A stretch of DNA of 64,000 nt. It comes from Acanthamoeba lenticulata. Its lineage: Eukaryota; Discosea; Longamoebia; Acanthamoebidae. The position numbers and the translations under genes were made by a program. Every line of letters begins with the position of its first letter. The first letter of the stretch is position 1. Location: the NCBI GenBank assembly GCA_002179805.1, contig NAVB01000092.1:1-64000 (forward strand), in the 5' to 3' direction. Below the pieces are notes generated by a model, which worked only from the letters and a program-made list of their open reading frames with translations, ran no database searches and was not told where the DNA came from. Shown one piece after another: positions 22,294 to 31,952 of the stretch.

Positions 22294-25200
22294 ATGGAAG
22301 AAGAGGAGGTACTGATGGTGCCAAGGGTGGAGCAGCTTACCGTGCACGCACGTCGCGCGTTGGCGACAAATACCACCGAGGATCTTTCGTTGGAAAAGTT
22401 TTACACGTCCATCTATATCAACCTCACCATAGGGGCGCTGTGCATTATCGGCTTCTCCCTCATCCACAGACGCAAAATCTTCCATCTCTACAAATTCTAC
22501 GCCCCAAGAAAGAAAGCGATTGATAATCCCATCTCGGCCACCTTCTGGAAGAGCCTCGTCCTGTGGATTTGGCAAAGCCTGAGGTGCGGTCCACCTTTGC
22601 AGCTTGTCCTCACGATGCAGCACGTGCCGCGTGATACGGAGTCCTTGTCTTATTCATTCTTATTCCATTTGCAAAAGGTACCAAGATGAGCGCCTGTGGC
22701 GAACACACGGACCTGATGCGCTGGTCTACGTGCAGTTCATCAGGCTCTGCCTTTGGGTGCCTTCCTCCTCCTCTTCCCCTTCATTCCCTCTCAGCTTAGG
22801 CCCTGTCTCATGATGTTGCCCTCTTGTGGCTCATGCACACCATGTACAGCTGAGCGTGGGCCTCATGTTCGTGGGCGTCACCGTCATCCTGCCCATCAAC
22901 TTCTCGGGCAACGACCCCTCCGTGACCGAGATGGGCCAGTTCACCATCTCCAATCTCGACAACAACGACTCTAGGCTGATCGCCCACAGTAAGGCTTTGC
23001 CCCTCTTCCTCCTGCCCCTCTCGTCGTTTGCTGCTTGATGTTGTTGCTGATCGACCATCGCGCCACAGTCGTGTTCACGTATCTGTACTCGTTTGGCGGC
23101 TACTTCGTCCTGTGGCGTAGCTTCCGAAACTACGCCATCGTGCGCCGGCGCTACATGGACCGGTGCGCCACAGCTCTGCTTGATCGTGGTGATGATGACA
23201 ACGTTGCTGATGATGATGATGATCATGGTGCAGGAGCGAGCCGCGCAGCTTCACGCTTTTGCTGCGCGACATTCCGGACCGCCTGATGGACAAACCCGAG
23301 CTCCAGCGCTGGTGCGGTACTCCTCGATCACCGCTTCCACACTTGCTCCAGCATGGGCCAACGCGCGCTGACACAACTGCGCGCCTGCCAGGTTCGAGGA
23401 CCACCTGCGCACCAAGGTGGTCGATGTGCAGTTTGTGTACTCGGCGCAGTCGCTCGACCGCCTCAAGAAGAAGCGCAACAAGTACCTCGACAAGCTCGAG
23501 CGCGCCGAGCTCCAGTTCCAATACCGCAAGCAGAAGCACGAGCATAGGCAGCAGAAACGTGAAGTCGGCCTCTGGGACCGGTAACGCACACGCGCGCGCG
23601 TACGTGCACGCACAGACTTGGGGGTGACGCGCGTGACGTGTGTTTAACTGCAGGTTTGTGGACGCGACGGTCTACTACATGACGCTCAAGTGCCTCTGGG
23701 GCTCCCGCAAGCACGGCGACTACCAGAGCCTCGACGACCTGCGGCCAGTCAAGCGCCTCGGCTGGTCCTGCTTCGCCCTCTTTGGGCCCAAGGTGCCGCC
23801 TCATTGACGCCAGCGTCATCTCGTCTCGCACGAGCTTATCATCATCACCCTTGTATGCATGAAGGTGGACGCGATCGCGTACTACCGGGACAAGATCAAG
23901 AGGATCAACAAGGTCATCAAGAACCACCTCAGGTACAGAGCTCTGCCTTCACATGCCAATCATTCTTGTATGCGCGCGCATTCCATTCATTCTTGCATTG
24001 GTGGCCTGCAGGTCGACGGTGGTGGAGAAGCGCTTCAGGAAGGCGCACTCGGCCTTTGTCACCTTCGACTCGATGTACCCGGCGCGCGCCCCGCCGCAGC
24101 CCTTCATCGATCCCCACCTCATGCGCCTCGAAGCCGCCCCCGGTAGCCGCCCCGCGCCCGCCTCCCTTCTTCTCCTCCTTAGCAACATCGTGTTGGCCGC
24201 CACCTTAACCAAGCCTCACGGCAACAACGACAACGACAACAACAACACAGACCCGTCAGACGTGAACTGGAGCCAGGTGACGATTCCGTTCTTCTCGCGG
24301 CTCGTGCGGATGGGGCTCGTGAGCGGAGCCCTGACCGTGCTCATCGTCGTGTGGATCTTCCCGGTCGTCGCCGTCCAGTCGCTGGCCAACCTCCAGACCC
24401 TGTCCCGCGTCGAATACCTCTCCTGGCTCCAGCGTACGCTCGTCGTCTTGATGAAGATGAAGATGACGGTGGATGGTGGCTGATGTTGGTGGTGGCTGAC
24501 GGTGGTGAACCACGTTCGCAGCGATCATCGACGTGATAAACGAAATCAGCCCGCAGCTGCTGCCCATCATCGAGGGCTACCTGCCCTCGCTGGTGCTGCT
24601 CATCTTCATCTCCATCACCAAGCCCATCATCGCGTTCCTCTACTCGCACCAGGGCGAGTCCAGCCACTCGGCCATCGAGTGGAAGACGATGGCCACCTAC
24701 TGGGGCTTCCTCATCATCAACGTCTTCCTCGTCTCCACCGTCGGCGGCACCTTGTTCAAGGTTATTATTAATTATTTTTATCATTTATTTATTCGTTTAT
24801 TTTACAAATTTATTCATTGCTCAATCATTTTTGTCGACGACAGGTGCTGGACGACTTTATCGCGAATCCGCGATCGATCGTGGACCTGCTGGCAGGGTCG
24901 CTGCCGCAGCAGAGCGGTTTCTTCATCAATTATCTACTCGTCATTGGTGCGTTACTTATCATCTTTCTTTTATCTTTATTTTTTTATTCTTATAGCCCTC
25001 GCACGAATGTTGTCCAGCGTTCGGCCGTCTGCCGCTGAAACTGTTTCGCATTCCGGCCCTCGTGCAACGCATCTTCACCATCCTCCTCTGCCGCCCCGTC
25101 ACTGAGCGCGAGGTTCGTCCTTCCATTTTGCTCTTGTTTTTTTTTAGAAAATATATTTATTTAAAAATATTTGAAAAATGCAGAAGAAGAAGCGTTACAG

Positions 25201-26931
25201 GCCGGAACCGTTCGACTACTCGCTGGAGGTGGCCGAAGAGCTCCTGGTCCGCATCCGCTCCCGCGCCCTTGCCTTCCTCTTCTTCCCTCATGAGGCCAGC
25301 TTGCTCATAGCGCATTCTCTCGTCATCATCATCATCATTTGCGCGCCACACACACACGCACGCAGGTGTTCACGGTGACGCTGTGCTACAGCTTGATGGC
25401 GCCGCTGATCACCGTCTTCGGGTTCGCCTACTTCGTCCTCGTGTTCTTCATCAATCGCTACAACCTCATCTACGTCAACGAGCAGCGGTGGCAAGGCGGC
25501 GGTACTCCCACTCGCCTCCCCCCCACCCAATCGAGCATGGCCCGGCCTCACCCACGCGCGCACCTGCAGGGACCATGTGGGAGTTTGTTTACCACCTCTT
25601 CATGTCGGCCATCCTCCTCTTCCAGCTCATCATGCTCGGCATCCTCGGTATGCAACTCGCTGCCGCGCTTTCAAGCTTGGGGCAGTGTTGTGCTGACGTC
25701 AGCATTACGTCACGTCGGTGATGGACAGGGCTGTCGCAGTACGGCGGCGGCTTTACGCTCACGGCGCTGCCCTTCATCACGGCCTTTCTCTGGTTCACGA
25801 TCCACCGCTACTGGCACCACACCACCACCGGCGGTACGCACACGCTCTTTCCCCCTCATCTAGCGCTGCGGCTTGGCTGAAGCCCTCTCCTCCCTCGTGT
25901 GCGTGCAGGGCCGCTCGAGGGCACCGACGTGCTCCGGCCGACGTCGTGGGACGACTTCGTCGGGGCCTACCTGCAGCCGCCGCTGCAGAACGAGGAGGAG
26001 GACGTCGTGGACGACGGGTGGTACGACGAGGACGCCGAGTCGAGCGCCAGCCCGGACCGGACCGTCAAGCCCCTCGACGAGTCCACTCTGGCCGGCGCCG
26101 AGCTGTGGAGCTGGAAGACCTCCCAGATGCAGACCACCCTGCGGTTCGTCCTTCTTCCTCCTCTTCGTCGTACTTCTCGTCCCCGTCGTCTTCCTTGCTC
26201 TCGTCCTCGTCGTCGTTCTCGTCCTTTTCGCGCCGCACGACAATGACGTGGAACGTGGCGCGTGCAGGCGGGGCAAGAACAAGCTGCTGGGCTCGAAGGC
26301 GAACCACGCCTTCATCTCGCCGCTGCTCGACCCGCTGCTGGGCGACGACCTCCTCCTCGACTTGACCTCCGACGCCGACGACGATGACAACGACGAGGAG
26401 AAGGACCGCGGCACCTACCAGCGCCCGCGTTTGGGCAGCGACGCCGACGGCAGCGGCAGCAGTAACGGCAGTAATGGCGGCAGCAACGGCGGTGGCGAGG
26501 CGAGCCGCCGAAGTCGGCGCGGAAGCGACGAGGCGAGAAGGAAGAGCGAGGCCCGGAGGTCGAAGGAGAAGGGCAAGATGACCGACAAGCAGACCAGCGC
26601 GCGGCACCGCTCGATCGAGGAAGTAGAACGTGAGGAGGACGCGGGCGTGCGTTACAGTGTCGGCGGCGACGTAGAGCGCGGCGAGATCGGCGGATGGACT
26701 CGTCGGCGAAGCAGTGGCGATGACGGTGAGGATGCCGCTGAACCAGTCCACATCGTGCCTGACGTCGAGCAGCAGCTCGAGGGCGCGCAGCAGGCGATGC
26801 CAGTGCCACCAGTGCGACGGCGCTCGGGCGCGGGCGCAGCGGCAGGCGAGCGCGAGGACAGCGTCGAGGCGACGAGCGACGAGAGCAGCCTCGGCTCGAG
26901 TGAAGACAGCAAACTCGTGCGCCTCAACTAA
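22294..26931 (+). CDS. CSC1/TMEM63-family osmosensitive cation channel
   Basis: This is a DUF221-type channel protein. Family members are hyperosmolality- or stretch-gated Ca2+-permeable channels in the plasma or endosomal membrane. The start at 22294 gives MEEEEVLMVPRVEQL. The first TM is YINLTIGALCIIGFSLI, followed by HLYKFYAPRKK and a TM with LMFVGVTVILPINFSGN. That last segment corresponds to the conserved ILLPVN..G region. The cytosolic domain has SFTLLLRDIPDRLMDKPEL (the family's R.IP motif), a coiled stretch and SAFVTFDSMYPA. The core channel exons include the GALTVLIVVWIFPVVAVQSL helix, VFLVSTVGGTLFK, SGFFINYLLVIA (the family's FF..Y....), FGRLPLK and FDYSLEVAEELLVFTVTLCY with FVLVFFINRYNLIYV. 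The tail (25930-26931) is acidic and Ser/Gly-rich. There are about 18 introns, one with a perfect CRE-type MARE. Confidence 0.9.
25692..25705. promoter_or_regulatory. Perfect 14-bp CRE-type MARE, CSC1-like intron
   Basis: TGCTGACGTCAGCA is identical to the consensus CRE-type Maf recognition element. It is followed by TTACGTCACGTCGG, in the intron before the exon starting LSQYGGGF. Confidence 0.6.
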
Positions 26932-28276
26932 CCTTGCCACGTCAGCAACAATTTTTGTAATTTGTTTTTCTCTTTTCTTTCGATTCAAAAAAGGCCACAC
27001 GTGATCTCACATCCAAAGGCAAAAGATTCAAGAGCTGATCTAGAGCAGGCATGGTGCGTTGCACCTCTTGGCTTTTCTTTTTGAGGGCAAGGACGTGCTG
27101 GGCCTAATGAGAGGGGGTTGAGAGCAGTCGGCGTTGTTCAATTTTCAGAGTTTCTTGGTGGTTGTGATGCTCATCATTTGCACATGCACCTACATTCGAG
27201 AACGTGCTCCTGCTCTTCTTGATCGCAACAAGGAGGGGTATGCAGCTCTCCTTCTCTCTCCCCCCCTCCCGCTTCCCTCTGGGTCTGCGACGCTGCTGAC
27301 GATTTCTCCATTTATGGCCTTAATTCAGCGCTCTGGGTCTCTTCTGGAAGGCAGCTCGCATCGGTACGATGCGATCCTTGAACACTTTTTCAACTGCTCT
27401 CTACCGGCTCACGCTGCATCTTGCTTAAAACAGGCGAGCGAGCAAGCGGGGTAGTATCAGCGTCGATGATAGGGATGAGCCTCTACGTCCTTTTCCTGGT
27501 GTAGCCCGGAGTAAGAACTCGTGCGAAGGCGCCAGTTGTTGTGTGTGCGACCAACACGTGACGCATCAGCGGCAACGCCGCGCACTGACGCGTCGCTCAT
27601 GATGCTTGTGGATCGATGCACATGCCTTTGCAGCTCCACTTCACTACCAGGGGCCGTCTAGGTGGATCGCCCGGTGCGCTGGCTCCCTTGCGGCGTGGCT
27701 AGTGCAGAATGTGTAGGGCGAGCAACTCAGGGAAACGTCACGAGAGTGCTCCCCCTTAACAGCGACAGACATATTCTGTGGCAGCCCACGTGCTTAACGC
27801 AGACCAGCGAGCAAGTCCATATGCCAATCGCATCAGGATCTGCGCCCGTCACATCTCAAACGAAGAAACTCCGAGATTGACCAAGCTGAGTTGCCATTGG
27901 CCCGTGCTAGGCGAGCTCGCAACCTGCGCGTGGTGAGATGGTCAATTTTATGGTGCCTCGTCATGACGTGTTCAATTGGACGTCATGACACCATGACATC
28001 GGGGTGCGGCAGCTGGCGCGGTGGTCGCATACAACAGAAAAAGTCTCTTCGCCTTTGTCGCGGGAAGCGAGCAGACCGTTTTCGTCGTCCCACCGCACCA
28101 CCTGGCTGCTGTCGTCGTCCTTCCCTTGTGTTCTTTACTCCAAACCCAACCCCTCATCCTCCGCCACCAGACCGAAGCAAGCGCCCGTTTGGCGGGAGCG
28201 TCCGTCACAGCCCATCGCCATTTTATTTTGATCCACTGCCGTCAGTGAGTGGTGCGCACCCTGTGTCCCTCTTCTG
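26932..28276. other. 1.3 kb gene-free interval
   Basis: No exon with family similarity was found on either strand, and the open frames are short and of mixed composition. A CCACGTCAGCAAC element sits just after the CSC1-like stop (26936-26948). The segment 27959-27995 has repeated GTCATGAC/GACGTCATGAC words. The last few hundred bases probably hold the promoter of the F-box gene. Confidence 0.5.
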
Positions 28277-29563
28277 ATGGACGCCAGCAAGGCCAGCGCC
28301 ACGTTCCCTCTCCTCATCCTGCCCCGAGAACTCGTTCTACATGTTCTCTCCTTCGTCGACCAACCCGTACGTGGATCCCGCTTCTTCTTCTTCTTCGTCA
28401 ATCGAATATAGCCGACTCACCGTCCAAGCACCTACTCACGACAGAGGGACGTGGCGGCTCTTCTTCTCTCGGGACCGGAGGTTTACGACATCGTCGTCTC
28501 CACCGAACGGTTAAAATATGTAAGTCAACCGTTAAAACACAGATGTGGCCGGCTTGTAAACGACGACGCTAACCGCACAAGGCCATTATGTGTTTGCGGG
28601 CGCTGTGACAGTTGCTTCACCTCCCCAAGTTTGATGCGCAACACAGTGTCGATGTCAAGCTGTCTGACGGAGGGAGGCGCGCCGTTTGCGCGGTCAACCT
28701 TCCGCCCGGCTGCCCCACTTGGCGACGAACAACGGCCTTTGTCGCCGCCCCAAAGGAGACCAACCTCGAGCCACAATTCTACCACTTCCGGCTAACCGGC
28801 CAACCCAGTATGCCATCTTCTTTCTCTCCATCCATGTACTACGTTTGGAAAAACTCACACGGCTTCTTCTTGGAACTTGCAGGCAGCAAGTTCTGCTTCG
28901 CCATCAGTTCTAGGCGACCAGAAACCAACGCCTCGCAGGTTGACGTCCCGCAGTGGGACCTCAGCCGCGAGTCCTTCTTCATGGCGTACTACTTCCGGTC
29001 AGGCAGCCTCCACTCCTATGGCAGCCCCGCCCTCTACCGGTACGCAACCCTCCCTGGGTTGAAGCTTCTTCTGGAACACCGTAGAGCTCATCATGGCCTT
29101 GGTTTGGCTGCGCAGACGGGAGGCGATTGAGGAAGCGCGATATGAGCAGGGCGACATCATCAGCATCCAGATCGGCCTCAAGAGCGCCCAGGAATCGCAG
29201 GACCTGACCCCCGAGTGGAAGAGTCCGCTGCAGCTGTTTGACCGTGGCCAGAGTCGGAAGGGCGCAGAGGCGCCGGTCCGGCTGGTGAGCTACGCCATCC
29301 TCTACAAGAACTATGAAATGGTGCACGATCCACTCGTACGTTCACCTTGATCTCCTTGCTGTTGCATCACACTTCATGCCTCTTACCGTGCGGAGACGTT
29401 GCGTCGCATACACCAACAGGAATTCGTGGGCGTTCAACAGTGGCCCCTCTTCGTGGGCGTCTCCTTCACCACCGCGACCGCAGGTGAGGCCGTCGAGATC
29501 GTGTGCCCGCCCGAAGGCGCTTTCCGTCCCGTCCTTCCCAACCCCTCCCCGTCTACTCCTTGA
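28277..29563 (+). CDS. F-box protein with a SPRY-like C-terminal domain
   Basis: The start ATG is at 28277. Exon 1 and exon 2 join as LPRELVLHVLSFVDQP plus RDVAALLLSGPEVYDIVV, which has the L..LP.E....IL.FL spacing of an F-box, the SKP1-binding module of SCF ubiquitin ligases. The exon starting at 28612 (LLHLPKFDAQHSV) continues into QFYHFRLTGQP. Later exons carry KFCFAISSRRPET, FFMAYYFRSGSLHSYG, YEQGDIISIQIGL and, in the last exon, EFVGVQQWPLFVGVSFTTA with GEAVEI. The GD.I.. step followed by a ..PFV... block and then a final strand resembles SPRY/B30.2 domains, but the match is weaker than for the F-box. The final exon stops at 29561-29563. Such proteins usually select substrates through the C-terminal domain. 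No substrate can be named. Confidence 0.65.
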
Positions 29564-29659
29564 TTGAACCATTGTCCGCTGCGCGCCTTTGTACTTTTCA
29601 CGTTTTACCAAAGCAAAAAGATAAAAAGAAAAGATGAGATTCGAAGAACGAGGTTGGAG

Positions 29660-30459
29660 ATGAAGCAGCGGCAGTTGACGTTGGGCATCATCAAGCCGGA
29701 CATCCTCGTGCCCTCCCTTCCTCTCCTTTTACAACGACAAACCTCGCCAGCGCTCACGCTGCCCGCCCTCTACCAGCACCCTCAGCCCCACCGCGTCATC
29801 CTCTCCACAACGCCCTCCCCCTCACCGGCAAATGAAACGCCCCTCGAAGCGATTCTCCACATGATAGAGCAGGGTGGGTTCGAGATTGTGCAAAGCAAGC
29901 TCATGAATCTGCCTATCGAAGAGGCTGAGCGATTCTACGGCGAACACGAAGGCAGATTCTTCTATCAACGGCTAGTGGCCTTCATCACCAGGTTTGCCCT
30001 TCTGCTTCCTGCCTAATCTCAATTAGAGATTAATTGTCGAGTGTTCGCGTAGCGGCCCCATCATGCCCGTCGTCTTGGCGCGGGAGGATGCCATCTTGCG
30101 GTGGCGCGCCCTCATGGGCCCGACCCACATCAGACGGTACGCGCGCCTCCCATGTGGTCCGTTTGCAGCCGCGCTTGGTTGATGACACGAACGGCGTACG
30201 CTCAGGGCACGCGTGGAGGCCCCGGACAGCATCCGCGGCCGCTTCGCCGCCTCTGACACACGAAACTCGACACACGGCTCCGGTGCGTCTGCCTTGCGCT
30301 GCCTCACGACGTGATCTTACACATGTGGCGTCGTTCCTCTTCTCTTGCCCACTACACACACACACAGACTCAGAGGAGAGCGCGCGGCGCGAGATCGAGT
30401 TCTTCTTCCCCGGCCTGAGCCATGAACAGCTCCTTCGATCATCGCCAGGCGTTCAATAA
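29660..30459 (+). CDS. NME6: NME6-type nucleoside diphosphate kinase
   Basis: The start ATG at 29660 gives MKQRQLTLGIIKPDIL, the NDK beta-1 strand with the IKPD motif. The diagnostic NME6 segment is EEAERFYGEHEGRFFYQRLV. It is followed by SGPIMPVVLAREDAI, WRALMGPTHIRRARVEAPDSIRG and the active-site block DTRNSTHGSDS with the phosphorylated histidine, then EIEFFFPGLS. All match human NME6 closely. NDKs move the gamma phosphate between nucleoside tri- and diphosphates, and NME6 acts in mitochondria in animals. An unusual Pro/Thr/Leu-rich stretch of about 45 residues follows IKPDIL, before the helix LEAILHMIEQGGFEIV. Part of it could be an unrecognised 48-bp GT-AG intron (29709-29756). At least three introns split the rest. 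The C-terminal extension of vertebrate NME6 is missing. Confidence 0.88.
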
Positions 30460-30525
30460 ATACATGAAATGGAGCACATTACATCATCCAGATCTACACC
30501 TCGTTGCCGTCGTCGTCGGCCGACG

Positions 30526-31244
30526 CTACTCGCCGCGGTAGATAACGATATTGTTCTCGGTCTCGTGCAAGCGCACCTCGTGCAGCAGCTCTGCGTACAT
30601 GGTCACAGTGGCTGTGTGAGGTAGAGACTCGTGTAGAGCCGCATACATGTGGTCAATGGGGGCGCACCAGGCGAGGGGAGGAAGTCGCAAAGTCGCTGCC
30701 AGCAGAAGATGGCCACGTTCTCCGTGGTGCTCACGCGCTCCCGAAACCACTCCACGTCCCGATCCAGGTTCTGCACAGACAGACCTTTCAGCAGCTGAGG
30801 GCGGGCGGCGAAAGGGCGCTGTAGTCAACGCAGCACCTTGTGGTCCAGAGGCTCAATGATGGCCTGATGCATTATCTCCTTCAGCTCCGCAAGGTTCATC
30901 ACCATCCCCGTGACGGGATCAACCTGATGCATCAATAAAGAGATGAGCAAAACTGTGAGAAATAGTTCATAAAAACAGACAAAAATGAATACCTGGCCTT
31001 TGAGCAGGACTTCAACGGTGTAATTGTGTCCATGGCCGTTGGGGTTGTTGCACTTGCCATAGAGGGCTCGGTTGTCCTCGTCGGAGAGTTGGGGCGCGTG
31101 CAGTCGATGCGCGGCAGAGAAGGTCTCCCTTCTGCTCAAAATCACCACTGGTCGCTTCGCTCCGTTTGTGGCACCGATTGGTGAGGTGGAGGTAGCACCT
31201 GAAGGGAAGGTGGCAGAATCAGGCGATTGCCTGAGGAGGGACAT
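30526..31244 (-). CDS. PTS: 6-pyruvoyl-tetrahydropterin synthase
   Basis: This enzyme converts dihydroneopterin triphosphate to 6-pyruvoyl-tetrahydropterin, the second step of tetrahydrobiopterin synthesis. The start is at 31244, with a Ser/Thr-rich leader of about 35 residues. Then comes [19 protein letters not shown] with the first zinc-binding His, [18 protein letters not shown] with the active-site Cys and the His pair, [18 protein letters not shown], and PLDHK. A further exon gives [20 protein letters not shown]. The last splice (exon end LPSP, 55-bp intron with donor GTGCGC, then [20 protein letters not shown]) restores the canonical C-terminus ending in YRGE. Read straight through, the frame would stop early. 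The catalytic residues I can see are intact. It is convergent with the NME6 gene, 66 bp away. Confidence 0.92.
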
Positions 31245-31348
31245 GGGAATAACACAAGGGAATCTGGTGTTTTGTTTCTATTTATTGTTTGTTTTCCCTT
31301 GCCAGCAGAAAAAGAAAAAATAATATTGCTATTTAATTCAATCACGAG
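31245..31348. promoter_or_regulatory. Short divergent promoter between the PTPS and acidic membrane protein genes
   Basis: The 104 bp separating the divergent start codons is very AT-rich near the plus-strand start, around 31316-31340. No specific element was recognised. Confidence 0.4.
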
Positions 31349-31786
31349 ATGGATAGATCGAGAGCTGCTGAGGTTGTGGACGAAGACGAGGAATTTGACG
31401 AGTACGATGAAGATGAGGAGGAAGAAGAGGAAGAGGAAGAATATGAGTTTGAGCCGTGGCCTGCAGATGGCCAGGCAGACTACGAGGGAGTGCCACTGGC
31501 CGCTGCCGATGGTGTGGCCGCCCTGCAAAGAAGCACTGCAGGCCGGCAGGCGATGCGAGCCAGCCGCGCGTCTTCTACGTCACGTAGCAAGATGGCGCGT
31601 TGGGGCCGCTGGACAGCTGACACTTGGAACGGCACCAAGTCGTGGTTCCTCGGCCCTTTCTTCATCGGCGTTGCGCTGGGGCTGGGCATCTCGCTTGGTC
31701 GATCAACCTTCTTCGTGGCGATGCAGCGCACTACAACTCTCCTGCTTGGCTCAGCAGGTGCTGCACGATTCAGCCGCACATCTTGA
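31349..31786 (+). CDS. Small acidic single-TM protein with Tom22-like layout, function unknown
   Basis: An intronless frame of 145 codons starts MDRSRAAEVVDEDEEFDEY. The first 35 residues are almost all Asp/Glu. A neutral segment follows, then a basic Arg/Ser/Trp stretch (SRASSTSRSKMARWGRW), one hydrophobic Gly-rich helix (FLGPFFIGVALGLGISLG), and a short Thr/Arg/Ala tail. An acidic N-terminus, basic amphipathic linker, single TM and short C-terminus is the layout of the mitochondrial receptor Tom22. No residue-level family signature is visible, so this is an idea only. The open frame is supported by its divergent arrangement with the PTPS gene and by its biased composition. Its end is 167 bp from the convergent phosphatase gene. 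Confidence 0.55.
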   Translation: MDRSRAAEVVDEDEEFDEYDEDEEEEEEEEEYEFEPWPADGQADYEGVPLAAADGVAALQRSTAGRQAMRASRASSTSRSKMARWGRWTADTWNGTKSWFLGPFFIGVALGLGISLGRSTFFVAMQRTTTLLLGSAGAARFSRTS

Positions 31787-31952
31787 GTCAAACTTCCTGT
31801 AAATTCTTGCCGGCGACTAATTCTGATCGACACATCAAGTCCTTTTGGCAAGCTGAGCTTTGTTTGGGGTTGGCAACGCCAAGGTCCAGGACCTTGAAGG
31901 TTCAGCTGGAACCAAGGTCATCATAGAGTTAACCCAAAAACCAGGGGTTGCA

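Noticed and set aside
26065..27000. 311-codon minus-strand frame
   Set aside because: It is antisense to the acidic Ser/Gly tail of the CSC1-like gene. It has no family signal and a Val/Ala/Leu composition expected from the reverse strand.
27134..27454. 106-codon plus-strand frame after the CSC1-like gene
   Set aside because: It has a hydrophobic start but then low-complexity Leu/Pro/Ser sequence, no homology, and no splice partners.
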